From the NCBI GenBank assembly GCA_013400975.1, contig WBMZ01000161.1:1-64000 (forward strand): DNA of 64,000 nt. The letters run 5' to 3'. Positions within the stretch are counted from its first letter, which is position 1. The number at the start of each line of letters is the position of its first letter. Both the position numbers and the translations under genes were made by a program. The notes beneath the pieces were generated by a model that was not told the origin of the DNA, made no database searches, and saw only the letters and a list, made by a program, of their open reading frames with translations. Source of the DNA: Atrichornis clamosus. Taxonomy: Eukaryota; Chordata; Aves; Passeriformes; Menuridae. Of this stretch, positions 27,301 to 40,365 are shown in pieces.

Positions 27301-28949
27301 GGTTGATGATGATTTCTTTTCGGGCTAACATGGTCTCCCTTGATAGTTCCAAGTATTGCCTCAGAGCTGGACTCCCTATGGATTTGGGAAGCCTTGCAAA
27401 AATTTACCACTTGCATGTATTTTCACAACATTGCAGCTTTTCTAAGCAGAGATGATGGTTTGATGTGTGAAGACTGGAAGCCAGACCTTTGGTGCTAGCT
27501 TTAGTGTTCCTGAAACTATTTTTATGCTCCTGACCAAACGAGTGTTGATACGCTCTGTATACACTACCCACCCGTGCTTATGAGCTGTATGGAGCTGTTC
27601 AGAAGATGAGGGTCACAGTAGCTGCTACCCGCAGAGAGACCACCCGCTTCAGCTTCATTTTGAACTATGTTCTTCCTGCCTTTCATCTTACTGACATCCA
27701 ATGAAGGAGGTATCTGGCACAGTGACCCAGGACCATACTATGATGTTGTACAGCATTGTCACATTTTATTTCACTTAATCTTCTAGTAAACTGTGTTCTG
27801 GCAATAATTCCATGACCAGTATTTCAAATTGAAGCACGTTGATGCTTTGTTATGAGTACATAAATTTCTAGTTTGTACAAAACCTCATCTAAGTAGCCTA
27901 ACTATGCAGGTTAGGCATGGTGGCACCAACTATGGTAGGCACCAACTATGCAGGTGGAAAGACTGAGCTAGGAAAGGATGTCTCAGTGTTGACTGTGTAT
28001 TTAAATGTAGAGCTGCATGCTTAAAACTGCAGCTGGCTCTTAGTTGTGACATTGATAGCAGTGTCATAGGACAGGAATATCTTCCACCCAAACAAAGCTC
28101 AGGGAAGGGTATGCTGCTTTACCCTGAAAAATGATGACCCTGTAATGCTTTCATGATTGCAGTCCTTTCAATATGAGGGCAAGTTAATTTTATTCTACTT
28201 CTACCAAGCTTAAAATCATGCAACAGGTTCTTCATTAACAAGTATTAATGTTTTCAGAAACAGCACTGTCCTCTCACGATCTGATTATGTATTATTGTAT
28301 TTATGATAATGTTATTCTGTCTTTAAGAGTTTGAAAGCATCCTTTTCTGGAGACATAATTTAGAAGGTTAGTTGAATTTAAAGATAAAATAAAAGCTTTT
28401 AGAACTGCACTTTTCAGTGATACAGTGAGGTAATCTCTAAATGCTACCTTTTGGTTTTTTTCTGTGTTGAAAGTTTCATAATTACAAGGTTGACAATTTT
28501 GAAGATGTTATGGAAAAGTGAGTTCTGAGCTGCAATCTTATGAACACTATTGCAATTTCTTAAGATTCAGTCTGAGATTATAATGTAGCCCATACATCAA
28601 TTTCTGAGAAATTAAGAAACCTGTTCAGAAACATTTATTCTTTAGCAAGCAATAATGTTAAATGTCAAGATTGAGTCATTAATGTATTAAGAACTCAGTC
28701 TGTAAAGTTTGTTACAAAACCATTCCCAGGTTATTATGATTTCCCTTATACAGAGGTATGAAACCAGTCATATATCTGTTGTATGAATGACTTGGCAGAA
28801 AACATGGTTTGGCTGGAATAATAAGACAAAGTAGATGTCATTAAAATTCCACATCTTGCTTATCAAGTGGTCTAAGTGGGGTGAAAGAGGAAGAAAATAG
28901 AGAGACTGATTGATAAAGCACTGAATGCTAAAATGAAAAAGAATAGATC

Positions 28950-28998
28950 ATTATTATTATTACTACTACTACTGCTACTATTATTGTAATTACTATTA
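28950..28998. repeat. Compound (ATT)n(ACT)n microsatellite
   Basis: Four ATT units pass into about five ACT units and return to ATT-type units with single changes, as expected of an ageing trinucleotide array. Confidence 0.85.
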
Positions 28999-29289
28999 TA
29001 CTTTTGATCCCTATGGTTGATATACATTCAGGGAAAGATGAACAGTAGTCAGCCCATGATTTGAAATATATTGCTAACGTAGTTCCAGTACTATTTACAT
29101 GAGTTGCCTGATAACACACTGAATTTTATCTTAACATGGAGTCATGGGTTATAGGTTTTACAAAGTGCAAGGAAAACAATTCTGGTGATAACTAAAGCAG
29201 CAGCTCAATTCTGAACTAGGGGAGCAATCTGAAATTATAGTGGTTACTGCATAGTGGCTATACCCCATCACTAGGCATACCCAAATCAA

Positions 29290-30515
29290 ATCCTAAACCT
29301 AAATAAACCAAGCAGTCTTTTGTTCCTGAGAATTATAATAACTTCTGTAACTATTCACTATGAATCAAATCTCAGGTGAATAATTTATTAACTGGATCTC
29401 TGTTGACTACAAAAGCATGTTAGGCATCTTACTCACAAGCAGTTACATATACTTAAATGCATAAATTAGGCACTTTAATTTAATACTGAGTCCTGCCTGA
29501 AATAATTTATATGGACTATCCACTTACTTCCTCAAAAGCAGTAGTTCTAAAATGATAGCAGGTAGCTTTTTTTTTATATCCAGTCCTACCTCATATCACA
29601 GACTGAAAGGTAGCTCAAAAGTCCACGCCCCCAAAACAACCAAAACTAAACAAAATCCCACAAAACTATAACCAAACCCCAAATCTCATAGGTCCAAATA
29701 ATACTTTCCTAAATTTAGCTCTGATTTATACTTATAATTTGTAACCACAATATGAAAATGAGTCTTGATCTCTTGGTATTCTTTATCTCCAGACTCAGAT
29801 TTAACTCAGGTGCAATATAATGGAAGTGATGGAAAGTCACTTAGCATATAATTTCCTTTTGTGTAAAAGCCCTAAAGGTTATGTTAGTGAATATTTCTGA
29901 ATAAACCCAGTATTGACTACAGCTCAGAACTGTCTACATTTCAGAATCCTAACCAAATTCTAACCCTTGCAATCACAACACCATTAGAATCTTAATCTTG
30001 TATACATGTTGGAATCCAGGGAAAATACCCTGGAAATATCCAGAAATAGCTTTACTCTAGGTCCTAAAGGAACCAGTTATAAGCCTAAATTGATTACGGT
30101 GTCTAGGTCGTAAAATAACAGGAGCTGCTCAGACCTTCCATGTCGTGAATAATGATTGCTACGTATCATTTACTTCCAAAGTGGTATCCTGAAATTTTAT
30201 ATCTTAATCTAGGATTATAATTATAGTTGGATTTATTTCTAGAGGAATAAATAAAATCTATTAAGTTTTAGGACCTTTGAGACAGGTTAACAAACCTACC
30301 TACACTATGGCTCAGCCTCACTCTATTTCCAAGCATTACTGAATCCCTAATCGAGAGACCTTAGTTTTTCCCAAACAAATTTCCCTTCCCCCTTCCTCCT
30401 TGCAGAACCAAATGTAATATTTGGGAAGAAAACTTATGGAAACCCAGCAGTAACTGCAGTTAAGGTTCCCTGTCGTGCCCAGGCAGACCCTATACCTAGA
30501 CCTAACCTCAATCCT
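29290..30515. repeat. Region enriched in CCTAA motifs (possible decayed telomere-like or minisatellite repeat)
   Basis: By eye, about ten CCTAA occurrences lie on the plus strand in ~1.2 kb (for example 29292, 29298, 29708, 29946, 30346, 30500 and 30510). Between one and two would be expected at this base composition. Several sit in AATCCTAA or ACCTAAC contexts. No regular period survives, so this is a weak call. Confidence 0.2.
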
Positions 30516-30782
30516 AATTGTTTCTGTTGCTTGTTCACTTGCACCAAGCTCAAGGAGAGAGAAGAAGCTTGCTTCAGCAAGCGATGCCTTCAAGCAGAAT
30601 ACCAAGTATAATCTGCAGCTCCTGTCCGGGCCCTGCACATAACCCTGCTGCGAGCCAAGAGCAGCTGTCATGTGCTAGCACATTCCACTTCTATGTAGAA
30701 AAGGTTTGAAGGCATAAACCAGCCACATGTATCACAAGGGCTCCCCCTTGTACTCTGCTTGTCCTTTCTCTTTCTTCCTTAG

Positions 30783-30848
30783 TCATCTCTCTGCGTGTGG
30801 AGAATACCTTACAGTACGTTCTTTATCTGCCACGGCTCTATCAGCAAG
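30783..30848 (+). other. Exon-like segment (66 bp), unrecognised
   Basis: A long pyrimidine tract (TGTCCTTTCTCTTTCTTCCTTAG) leads into the segment, and a donor (CAAG|GTAACA) follows. The third reading frame gives a peptide beginning ISLRVENTLQYVLYLPRLY, which looks protein-like. Another frame is also open. I do not recognise it. The acceptor is among the strongest in the window. Confidence 0.2.
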
Positions 30849-32289
30849 GTAACAGTTATCGACGGAATAAAAAGTAGCTGTAAAAAGAAGAGAAATAAGC
30901 TACAAATAAAACAAATAAGCTCTGTATTCAAGCAGCAAGGAAGATTTAGTCTAGACACTAAAAAACTTTTCCATGGTTTGAATAGCTAATTACCGAAATG
31001 GATTCTTGAGATGATGCTGTTGTCTCTCTGAGAAATTGGCAAGTGTCTGTGCAGGAAAACAACAGGCTCATGAAGAGGCGGTCTCATGGTTCCTCCTAAC
31101 TTTGTTTCCTGAGATTTGTATCTAAATAGCAGAGTAAGGTGATGCAAGAGAGAACTTCTATGGCCAAATATAAATCTGTCTTTACCATGAGACTGAGGAG
31201 GAGATCATCTCTAGATTCCTGCAGTGAAGAGTGCTGTGTCCCAGACAAGCTTCAGGTCTGAAAAATCCAGCTGTTTTCTTTTTAAATATCTAGTAATACT
31301 TCATTGCATCTTTATTTTGAGTCTATGCCTTGCATTACTTAGACGTCAGTGAGATTCAAACTATGAAATGCTTTAAAAGGACAAAATTTGCATCTTCACT
31401 ACCATAACTGATGCACTTCTCCAGGATGTTCCTATCTATTAGTTCACATTCTTTAAATGAGAAATATGTGTTTCAATTAGCAACCAAACAATTCTATTAC
31501 CCAGTTCTCTCACTAAAATAGACACTTTTGTCACAGTACCCCTGCAAGACTTTACAGAGTTCAGACAAATCCTATAACTTGCACTAAACCAAGTCTGTTT
31601 TGTCAAACCAAGCAGCGGGGCAGGAGTGACAAACAGCATGAACCTGTACCACTAAGATACAGAAAATGTGCTAGAAGAAACTACTAAAAAAGAAATAGGT
31701 ACAAAACACAGTTTAACCAAAAGTTTCAAAGGTATTTTAGGAGTTGAAAGAAAAAAAAAAACCTGCAGATATCTACATGATTTATAGAAGCCATAAGATA
31801 TTATGTTCTTTAGTGCTTAATGTTGTAGCTATTATATAATGCATTGCCTGATTGCAGAATTCCTTGCCATTTATAAAAGTGTCATTTCTTTCTTGTACAC
31901 TGTACTGTCATAGGAAAAAAGAGCAGGAGTCGTTTTCTAAAGGGTCTGATTAATATAAATTAGTCTTGTTTAAGTTTCACCGGTCAAGTTCTGCTTACAA
32001 GAATAATTATTCCTGTTAGCTTGAGGCAGACTGCTCCTGCTGAAATGAATAGGGTGTTTGGTTGTTTGTTTTTTCCCTGTGGATTCTCATCTAACACTAG
32101 GAGTCAATCATTGTGCATTACACTTTCTGAACATCTATAAATTTCACAGCCATCCTACTTTGCTCTCCATGGAGGTGGCAGGTCTTCTCCCACTGCTAAA
32201 ACCACAGCTCAGTGAAAGAGGAAGTGGAATGAGTCAAATTTTGACAGATTTACAAGAGGTTAAGAGCAGCAGGTCACAGCAGGACATTC

Positions 32290-32446
32290 CCCCTCCTACT
32301 TCATCCCTGAGGGTGATACAGTTTCAAGTTCTGTGCAATTTTGAATTTTCTTACTTTTCTGACTCTCTCCCCCATCCCACAGTGGACCAGGGAGAGTCAG
32401 TAATCAGCTGTGTGGGGCTTAGTTGCCAGCTGGGGTTAAACCATGG
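32290..32446 (+). mobile_element. LTR 3'-end remnant, avian ERV type (second subfamily)
   Basis: The block CTCTCCCCCATCCCACAGTG, then GGGAGAGTCAGTAATCAGCT, then GGGGCTTAGTTGCCAGCTGG and GTTAAACCATG is the 3' terminus of a common avian LTR whose usual end reads like 'ggttaaaccacgaca'. The end block differs from that of the 14.3-kb element (GGCCAACCCACCA), so it is a different subfamily. The 5' limit is uncertain and may reach back to ~32170. The 164-codon open frame crossing it (32058-32552) is not a gene. Confidence 0.55.
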
Positions 32447-33025
32447 TGCTATGGAAGCTTGCACTAGATCCAGCTTTGCTGAATTAAGTAAAAAAGCAAA
32501 AAGCCCCAAACCAGAAATGTCAACAAGTAGTAGTGAAAATTTAACTACCTGAGGAAAATGAAAAAATTATTTGACAGTGGTGCTGTTTAACCCTTGAAAC
32601 TAACCAGGACTCAGTGAAATGGAAGAAATAAAAAAATTTCCATGGCTTAGTGAATCTTATGTGCATGTGTGTATCTATAGAGTTCATTACATTTGTATTA
32701 AAAAACTGTGCCTTTATAACCTTACCATAGTGTTATCTTATCCTTGATGAAGAGTGCAGTAGCACAACATAACAAATTCTCTATCCTCCAGAGACCCATA
32801 ACATGCATGACTGGTCACTTGAATAATTCTAGCTCTTTAAGATCCTTTTTAAAATTCAGAATCTTCTGTGATTCCATTGCAAGATGTGTCACTTGGATGT
32901 TACAAAATGATGTCTGAAGTTTTGTTTGTCCCCACCTGGTGTAAATTCAGGCAAATTTCAAGTTTCAGTGTTGCAGCTTCTCTAAAATACTGACGTAAGA
33001 ATGCTCATAACTTTCCATTTTTAAA

Positions 33026-33071
33026 ATTATCCCTTACAAATTATCCCTTACAAATGTTACATTGTAACATT
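33026..33071. repeat. 14-bp tandem duplication followed by a short palindrome
   Basis: The unit ATTATCCCTTACAA occurs perfectly at 33026-33039 and 33040-33053. It runs straight into arms AATGTTACA / TGTAACATT (33053-33061 and 33063-33071) around one central base. Confidence 0.85.
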
Positions 33072-36000
33072 CTTGTGAAACCAACAACTTGGAGGAATAA
33101 CAAGAACAGTTCAATACCTCAGTTCTCAAGTGGCACTTCACACTTCCCAGGAAGGGCTGTTTAGCACTCTAGAAATACGAGCAAGTATGTTCCATTTCAT
33201 TTAAACAGACTCTGCTCACGTCCTTTAACAGGCAAACTGTTTGCCTTTCAAAGAAAACATTTGGTTAGATGCAACCACAAAATGTGTTTCTTTGATCACT
33301 ATATATAGCTGAGTTTTGTTTATACACTGTGATTTAAGCTCCAACACAGCTTGAAAGATGCCGTAGTGCAGCACATTCTTTGGGAATATTTCTTTCTGAG
33401 TTGTCTCTATTATTCCTGGAAAATCAAAACCAAAATCTGAACTGCCATAACCATTATGAGAACTCCAGGTGTGCATATGAATCTCAGGCCAGGTACTGCA
33501 CAAAGCTTTGGTGGCAGAACATTACTAAAGATGAAGTTTTGCCTGAAGGCACCTATGGTTCTTGAAGTAGCAAAAAATTGGTTGCCTGGTGGAGCACATT
33601 CCTCATGCATTCAGGGTTGAACTGAGTGCTAAGCTGTGGTCAGGAAGAAGTTTTTGTATGGTCAGATGGACAGAGAGGTTTTTTGGGGGAGCTAGCTGGG
33701 AGGAAAGGCTATCTTTCTAGTCTCTCCTCTGCTCTGCTCTGCTTGTGGTACATTACAACGTTTGAAACCTCATTTTCAAAAGTTCTAATTTTGCTTTCTG
33801 TTCCAAGAAAAGAAATATAAGTGCCCCCAGATGGTATGTATGTGTGTTCAGATAGTGTGAATAGCATGCTAAGCAAGGTGTGTGCATTTGCCTGCTTTCT
33901 CTACCCTCAGAGAAACAAAACGTGTTTGTGCAGGTTGTCAAAGCAGAATTCATGTAGGAATAAAAGGAAGTATTGCTAAAAATGCTGTCGACATTTCATT
34001 TAGTTTGCTTTTCTTACACCTGCAAACCATACAGTTTTCTTTACATTTAGTTGCAGCTTACTCACAAATGTTAATGTGAGCAAATATTCATGAATAAATC
34101 TAAATTGATGGCAGACTTCAAGAAATACAGTTAAAGAACACTGTGTTCCCAAAACTTATCCCTGCAGGAAACAAGGACAATAAGAAGATAACATATGTGA
34201 TTAAACCCCTGGTGCCAGTAGTGAACCCTGATGAACAGCATATAGTAAGTACTGGATTGCAGACAAATTTTTATGTCCTGGTAATGCCCGTCACGTGCTA
34301 TGTGAGCACGTACAGCATGCTCCCCTCCTGAGCAGCTTACTACCTAACAAGCATATTTCATCGGAGTGTTCAGAAAAACTGAACACATATTTCAACACAT
34401 TCACTGATGGTTTGTGAACTAAAAATGGCTACACTTGTCCTCTATGTTATTTTCAGTGAAACATTCACTGAATTCTTCTTGTAAAGTTGCAGACCTCATC
34501 TGTCTTCTGCCAGTGCAAAAGAAATGTAGATCATGCAAGTAAAAATGTCATTTACAAGGTATACCCTGGATTATATTTTGTATATCACTAAATAGTCTTT
34601 ATTGAGAGACTGAAAGCTTTTTTATCGTATTCGCAAAAGTACCTAGCAGCAAATGCTCATCTTCTCCTAAGCACTTTTCTCTACAATATTGCCCAATTTC
34701 AGCAGGGACATAATTAGGAAGCATTACTAAACAGCTGAAGATAAAATATCCCTTGCAAGGCATTCTGGAGACATTCATTACGAATAAACACATTTTCATT
34801 TCATTTTAAGGAATGTTGTTTTAACAAAGATGCATATATATTGCTGTTAAGTTGCAGACTGAATGCTCATGATCTCTAGTCATTCAGATTGTTTGGGATG
34901 TATTATTTCCAATTTAGCAAATTTTGTATTTCAAGAGGATGTGGTTTGGAAAAGAGCTGTCTAAAAATAGAACTGCTGATTCCACAATGGTCGTTACTTT
35001 ACCCTCAGGCTTTCTGCCTAACTGAACAGCAGTGCTTGCTGAGGTGCCGATGCAATAACCTCACTGAATGTACTCTGCTATTTCGGGCTTATCACTTCAG
35101 CATCTATACAGACTCCAGCTTTGAAATCTTCATCTAAACTGCACGTTACAGCAAAGAGCGACATTCTGTGCAAATCGTATGTTTAAATAATTTCAGGACA
35201 TAATGAAGAGTAAATATACACAGAACCACATTGACAATAGACAAAATGATTGCGAAGAAGCTGTTTGTAATGGAAGGGACCTTTTTCTAAACTATTGTGT
35301 TTGGGTTTCTATGAGCGATTTTTTCCCGAGATTTTTCAAAATATACTCAGTGCCATGCTCTGGGACCTTCCACAGACTATATTTAAAACACCAAAATCAT
35401 AAATCATATGCTACTCGATACCCACAGGCACAATCAGTTATGATTCAATTGGTTAGCTTGCTAAATGCTGCAAGGGTCTCAACCACCCAGCTGAGGTGAG
35501 GCTTAACCATCTGCTTCAAAAGAGTAACAGCAGAAAAAACTAACAGAGCTGACATGCAAGTCTCTCAAGGAGAAAAGAAGCCTTGGGCTGCTAAATGTCA
35601 AAATTGCTTACTTCTCAACCCACCCCAGTGCCGAGTCAGCTGTGGAGTTTGAAAATAAATGACCCACTGAGCCTAAATACAACTATGACAATTGGCTATG
35701 CCTGAAAGGAGAGTATTTTAATCTATCATGTTGCTTCCTTTATCAAAGCCATTACACCATCTGAAGTATAGCTGCTTTGTTTCCAAATTAACAGCACATA
35801 AACCTATGAGCAACACAGAATAGCTGCAAAGTGCCAGTAGTCCCTTAACTGCACTTCATTTTCTAGCAAATATATAGCTGAGCAGATGCAAGGGTGGCTT
35901 TGTGAGAAAGCCAAAATGTCTGCTGTGCTCCCTTCTAACCTCCCTGTGAAAGTGCTATGCATATACTAAACACTGTTTGCTTTAATTTCTTTTCTTTTTG

Positions 36001-39000
36001 TCCTCCCCACTGAGCACAGACTTTCAATACAGAGTGGTTTGCAGGGTAATTTGAAGCTCGGGATGCTTTCATCAACAGCCCCCAAAGAGAAGTTAACCCA
36101 GACTTGGGATCTCGCTTACAAAAACCCTGTGTCATCATTGTCACTACTTGTCTCTGCTTGAAAGAAGGCTATTACCCAGCAAAAATAAGAGAACAGATCT
36201 CCTTTCAACCCAGGAGTGCTTTCCTTAGAAGGATCCATGTATTTTGCAGCCATGTCAAGGAGAAAATTAAAATCAGTATCAGTATTCCCATTAAAACACA
36301 GAGCAAAAATAGGCTGCACAATGTAAGGAGAGGACAGGAAAACAGGGTAAAACATTCAGAGGCTGCTCTGTGAGGCTTGGGCTGCTTTGATATGGCCTCC
36401 GTAGATTCTATGGATGTGTTGGGATGCAATCCCACTGGTGTTAGTGTTCCAGGCATCCAATGAACCAGTCTCAAAACATCAGAAAGAAAAATTCATTAGC
36501 AGAAAAATTCCTAAACTAGTCCTCATGACAACAATTTTCCAGGAAGAGATCTTGCATGGGTAATTTTAGATCCTCGCACTGGTATGGACAGAGCTACTAC
36601 AAGGGGCTCCAGGGGCACTTGCTCTTGCCAATGCCAGGGAGGCAGACAGGCATTTGTTTCAGGAGTGGACCTCTGATGAACCCCATATGTATCTATCAGC
36701 TAGGTGCACTTCTTGCTTCACACACAAGGACACCCTACTGACTCAGTTAGACATCCTGAATTTCAGCTTCCTTCACATTAAAATCTCCTTTTGAAGTGTG
36801 ATAGAGATACAGACATGCTACACTTCACAAGAATGTCATTGATGCTATTTATGGCAAGAAACCTTTGAAGTAATTTTTCCCATGATCTCATAAATTCACG
36901 TAATTTTTTGTCAATTAATAGCAGTGAATTTTTTAATCTTGTGCATATATTATCTCTACTAGTAGATGCTGTGGGGAGATGCCAGGTTTCCAACACAGCT
37001 CTGTGTTCACTTAAGTACGAACAAAAACATACTTGGTAATATTGTACTCTACATCCATGGTCTCAGACTCCAAATGACTTTTTCTCAAGAGAAAATTTAG
37101 GAAGGTATCTGCCCATTCAAGTAAAATGAACAAACAAAAAATCTTCCATGTGCAGCATTTTCTTCACACTTTTAAAGTACCTTGAACCCTACGATCTCAT
37201 CAAGCTTTTCCAAATACTGGTGAAGTATTGCAATGGAACTATAAGACTGCATTAAGACTAACACAGACAGTGCTAGTAGAAGACTGTGAGTGTGCATAGG
37301 TGGCTGGTTCTTCAGCAGTAATTTTTCCCTCAAATGTCAACCATGTGCACCCTGTGTATGCTGGTGGAGTCGTGATTACCTCTCACAGCCAAGGAGGGAG
37401 ATGAAAATGTGAATTTTGGAGTTATTTGAATTAAGGAATGAAAGCCAGAACCATGAAAAATTATTAAATTAAAATTCTGAACTCCAGCTGTCTGAATGCA
37501 AGTTCAATATTCATTTATAAGCAGAGTTCATAAATAATTTAATCAGAATGATTATTGTGTATTACATTACTTGTGTTGTCCCTAGTATAAATGTATAAGA
37601 GCACAGCATAAGAGCAAAGTTTGCCAGCGAGTCTCAAGTAAAAATAGTATTTTAGAGATTATGTGACATTTCTGCTACATTTTTTATGATTGAAAGAGGT
37701 TTGAATCCATCCACTTTGATTTTGTATAGCCATTACACCCTCTTTATTGTTATCTGCTAAACATAAGCAATTCAAATCCAACATCAAAATATTACAATTC
37801 TTTAAAACATTCCCTGTGCTTAGAGACTGATTTGGTGTATGACAGAATGGAACCCTAAAATACTGCTGAAGTCAACTTTTAAATTAATTCAGGATTTCCT
37901 GATATATAGGTCAAAGAAAGTACAATTGTGGTGACTGTCTTTGTGTCTGAACCCTAGGCAGTAATAATGGGAAATATGTCCCCTGTTCTAAGGTTTCTTT
38001 TTATGTAAGCCCATCCTATTTTCTTTCTAGTAATTTTACCTTCACGTTTGTGAAAATATGTGGTTTATTGTATTTTCTGTACTTCTGGATTCCTTGTACT
38101 CTCCACCTAAGAAATGTGGTCACTATAAAAGCAGCAAAAAATGCTTTTCACTCGAGGGTAATGTTAGCTGGCTAAGAGAGAGCCCAGAAGGACCAGGATT
38201 CTGAACAGAGGGAATTTTTTTATTCTCAATGACAAAGTAATTAACCTGAAGTTCATTTTCTGCGTCACAATCCCATGACAATATCTATTTGTTGTTTTCT
38301 CTGTCACTTTATTTGAATAAATATTTGCTTAGCTCAGATTTCTGAAGTATTCATTCGCTCTGGCCAGAAGTGTAAAAAAGATCATATTCATTAATTTAGT
38401 ATAAGCCCTTGTTTTTTAATTATGTACTGCACACTTGGTATTAGCTATCAAATACAAAGAATTCAAGGTTCACCTAGCATATCTGCATTAGACCCAATCA
38501 TTTTCTCCCATAAGGAACACAAGACAGCAGCAAAGTTTAATGCACAGAAAAACGAAATACTCCAATCACCATAATTTAACATTAATGGAGAAATCTGGTA
38601 TCTTGAAAATAAATTTTTTGTCTAAATTACATTTTTAGTGCTCCTTTTATTAAATCAGAAGAATACAGAAATTGTTTATCTGTGTTTTAAAACTGTATTT
38701 ATTTGCAATCTTAGTCTATAGAGACAAAGCTTGTATGAAGTTTGCTAACCAGGATAAAATTTCACCTGAATTACAGGTTTCATATTCAAAAGACTATGCA
38801 CTAAGATTTAGATTCCACCTGGAAACTTAGACGGTAACTCCAAAGCAATAAATAAACCCCTGGTTTAAGTTAAGAAGAATGGTCATTAACATAGTCTGTT
38901 TACTGTCTGAACAGGAGATGGCTCCAGATAGCCATACCCAAGGGGCACTGGCATTTTCTAAGTGCAATGTGACATTATCATGAAGTTATAAATGAGAAAT

Positions 39001-40318
39001 CTTACAGAGAAGATGCAATGCAATGTGAAGAAAAACATGAATATAAAAAGAGAGGTTTGTCTCCAGATCCAGATAACTTTAACTGTGAGTGGTATCTAGA
39101 ACTCAGGAAGTTAAAAAGACTATAATGATCCCCTGTGATTTATTTGTTTCCAAATTTGATAAATGTGTTAATATTGGGATTACAGAAAATACATATTTAA
39201 TTTACATTAAGCAGTTGTCTGAATTTGAAAGTGAGTGCAGGGAACTACCAAATTAAATGGCATTCCATCCATACCAGGGTGATGATCTAAAACCTGGAAT
39301 ATTGTGCATCTTATCTTAGACTACCACTTTCTAGTATTCCAGAATATTAAAAAACCTTTTTTTCTTTTTCAAAATGAATCAATTTTAAACATAGTTTTAA
39401 TCTAGTCTGTCTTTACTGAGCTAGCAAATTAATGGGTACAGCTCTTATCTCTGAGACAACTGATTTCAAAGTTCCATGACAGAAAAAGTTTAAATCAAGA
39501 ACTTCCCTCTTTACAGACAAAAAACTTATTTTTGGAGAGGAATTATAGTGGGTAACTACTTTGGGAGGACAAGGCATCTGCCTAGAATTACAAGAATTAT
39601 TTACATTGCCACTTGCTTCTGCATGACTTAAAATCTAATAGCAAATTTTATCCACATGAACAAAATAAGAGAAAACAGAGAATGCTTGTCCTCTCTTTTT
39701 TTCAGTGACAGAGAACAATTGGTACTTGTGAATTCCAGCAAAAAGAGAAAGAGTTAAAAAAAAAAAAAATGTCTCAACAGAAATCAGAACAGTGGAGGAC
39801 AATTGTTTCAAGGTATTTAGCTATTCACATACGTGATATCAGCATCATTATTCCAGAGTTTCTTAGATCTTATTCAAACCTAGAAAAGCCAAAATCCTTC
39901 CAAAATCTTTTGGGAAATGAGGGTCTAGGCAGATGCTCACAGAGAAAGCAGCCTTGTTCCAACTGCAGCTGCTAACCTTACTGGAAATTGGAGTTCCCTG
40001 TTGCTAGTATCCACCTGCAAGTGCATGTAGAGCAAAACTGGAACACAAGCTGGAAACACTCATTTCCCTGTCACTTGTATGGGATAGATGCTTTCTGTAA
40101 ATTTTTTGCACCTATATATAGAGATAAAATGCAGGTTCAAATGAAACTCTTGATTTGACTTGATTGCAGAAGTCTAAAGGTAAAAAAGAATAACACATGA
40201 ATTCAATACAGATCACGTTATTTTCTAAAACACTAATTTTTTAAGTTGGTTAATGTCTTTTGGCAGTTTTTGTCTTTACGTAATAAAAATCTCTTTATTA
40301 TTACTCTCTTATTTGCAG

Positions 40319-40365
40319 GTGGTTTGCTTTCCATTTTACATGCAGTCATCTTCAGACTTTCTCAG
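40319..40365 (+). other. Exon-like segment (47 bp), possibly non-coding
   Basis: A pyrimidine-rich acceptor (ATTACTCTCTTATTTGCAG) precedes the segment and a good donor (CTCAG|GTACAT) follows. Two reading frames are open, but the length gives no power. If real, it could be an exon of a long non-coding RNA as easily as of an mRNA. Confidence 0.15.

Larger units (their letters stand above)
20534..32289. other. AT-rich non-coding stretch
   Basis: No gene is recognisable over nearly 12 kb. It contains a (TA)n run at 21300-21332, an ATT/ACT trinucleotide run at 28950-28998, a small tangled duplication at 27900-27955, a stretch rich in CCTAA motifs (29290-30515), and one exon-like segment (30783-30848). 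Confidence 0.6.

Noticed and set aside
32058..32552. 164-codon open frame on the plus strand
   Set aside because: It runs through an LTR remnant ending in GGGGTTAAACCATG, and the peptide is unrecognisable.
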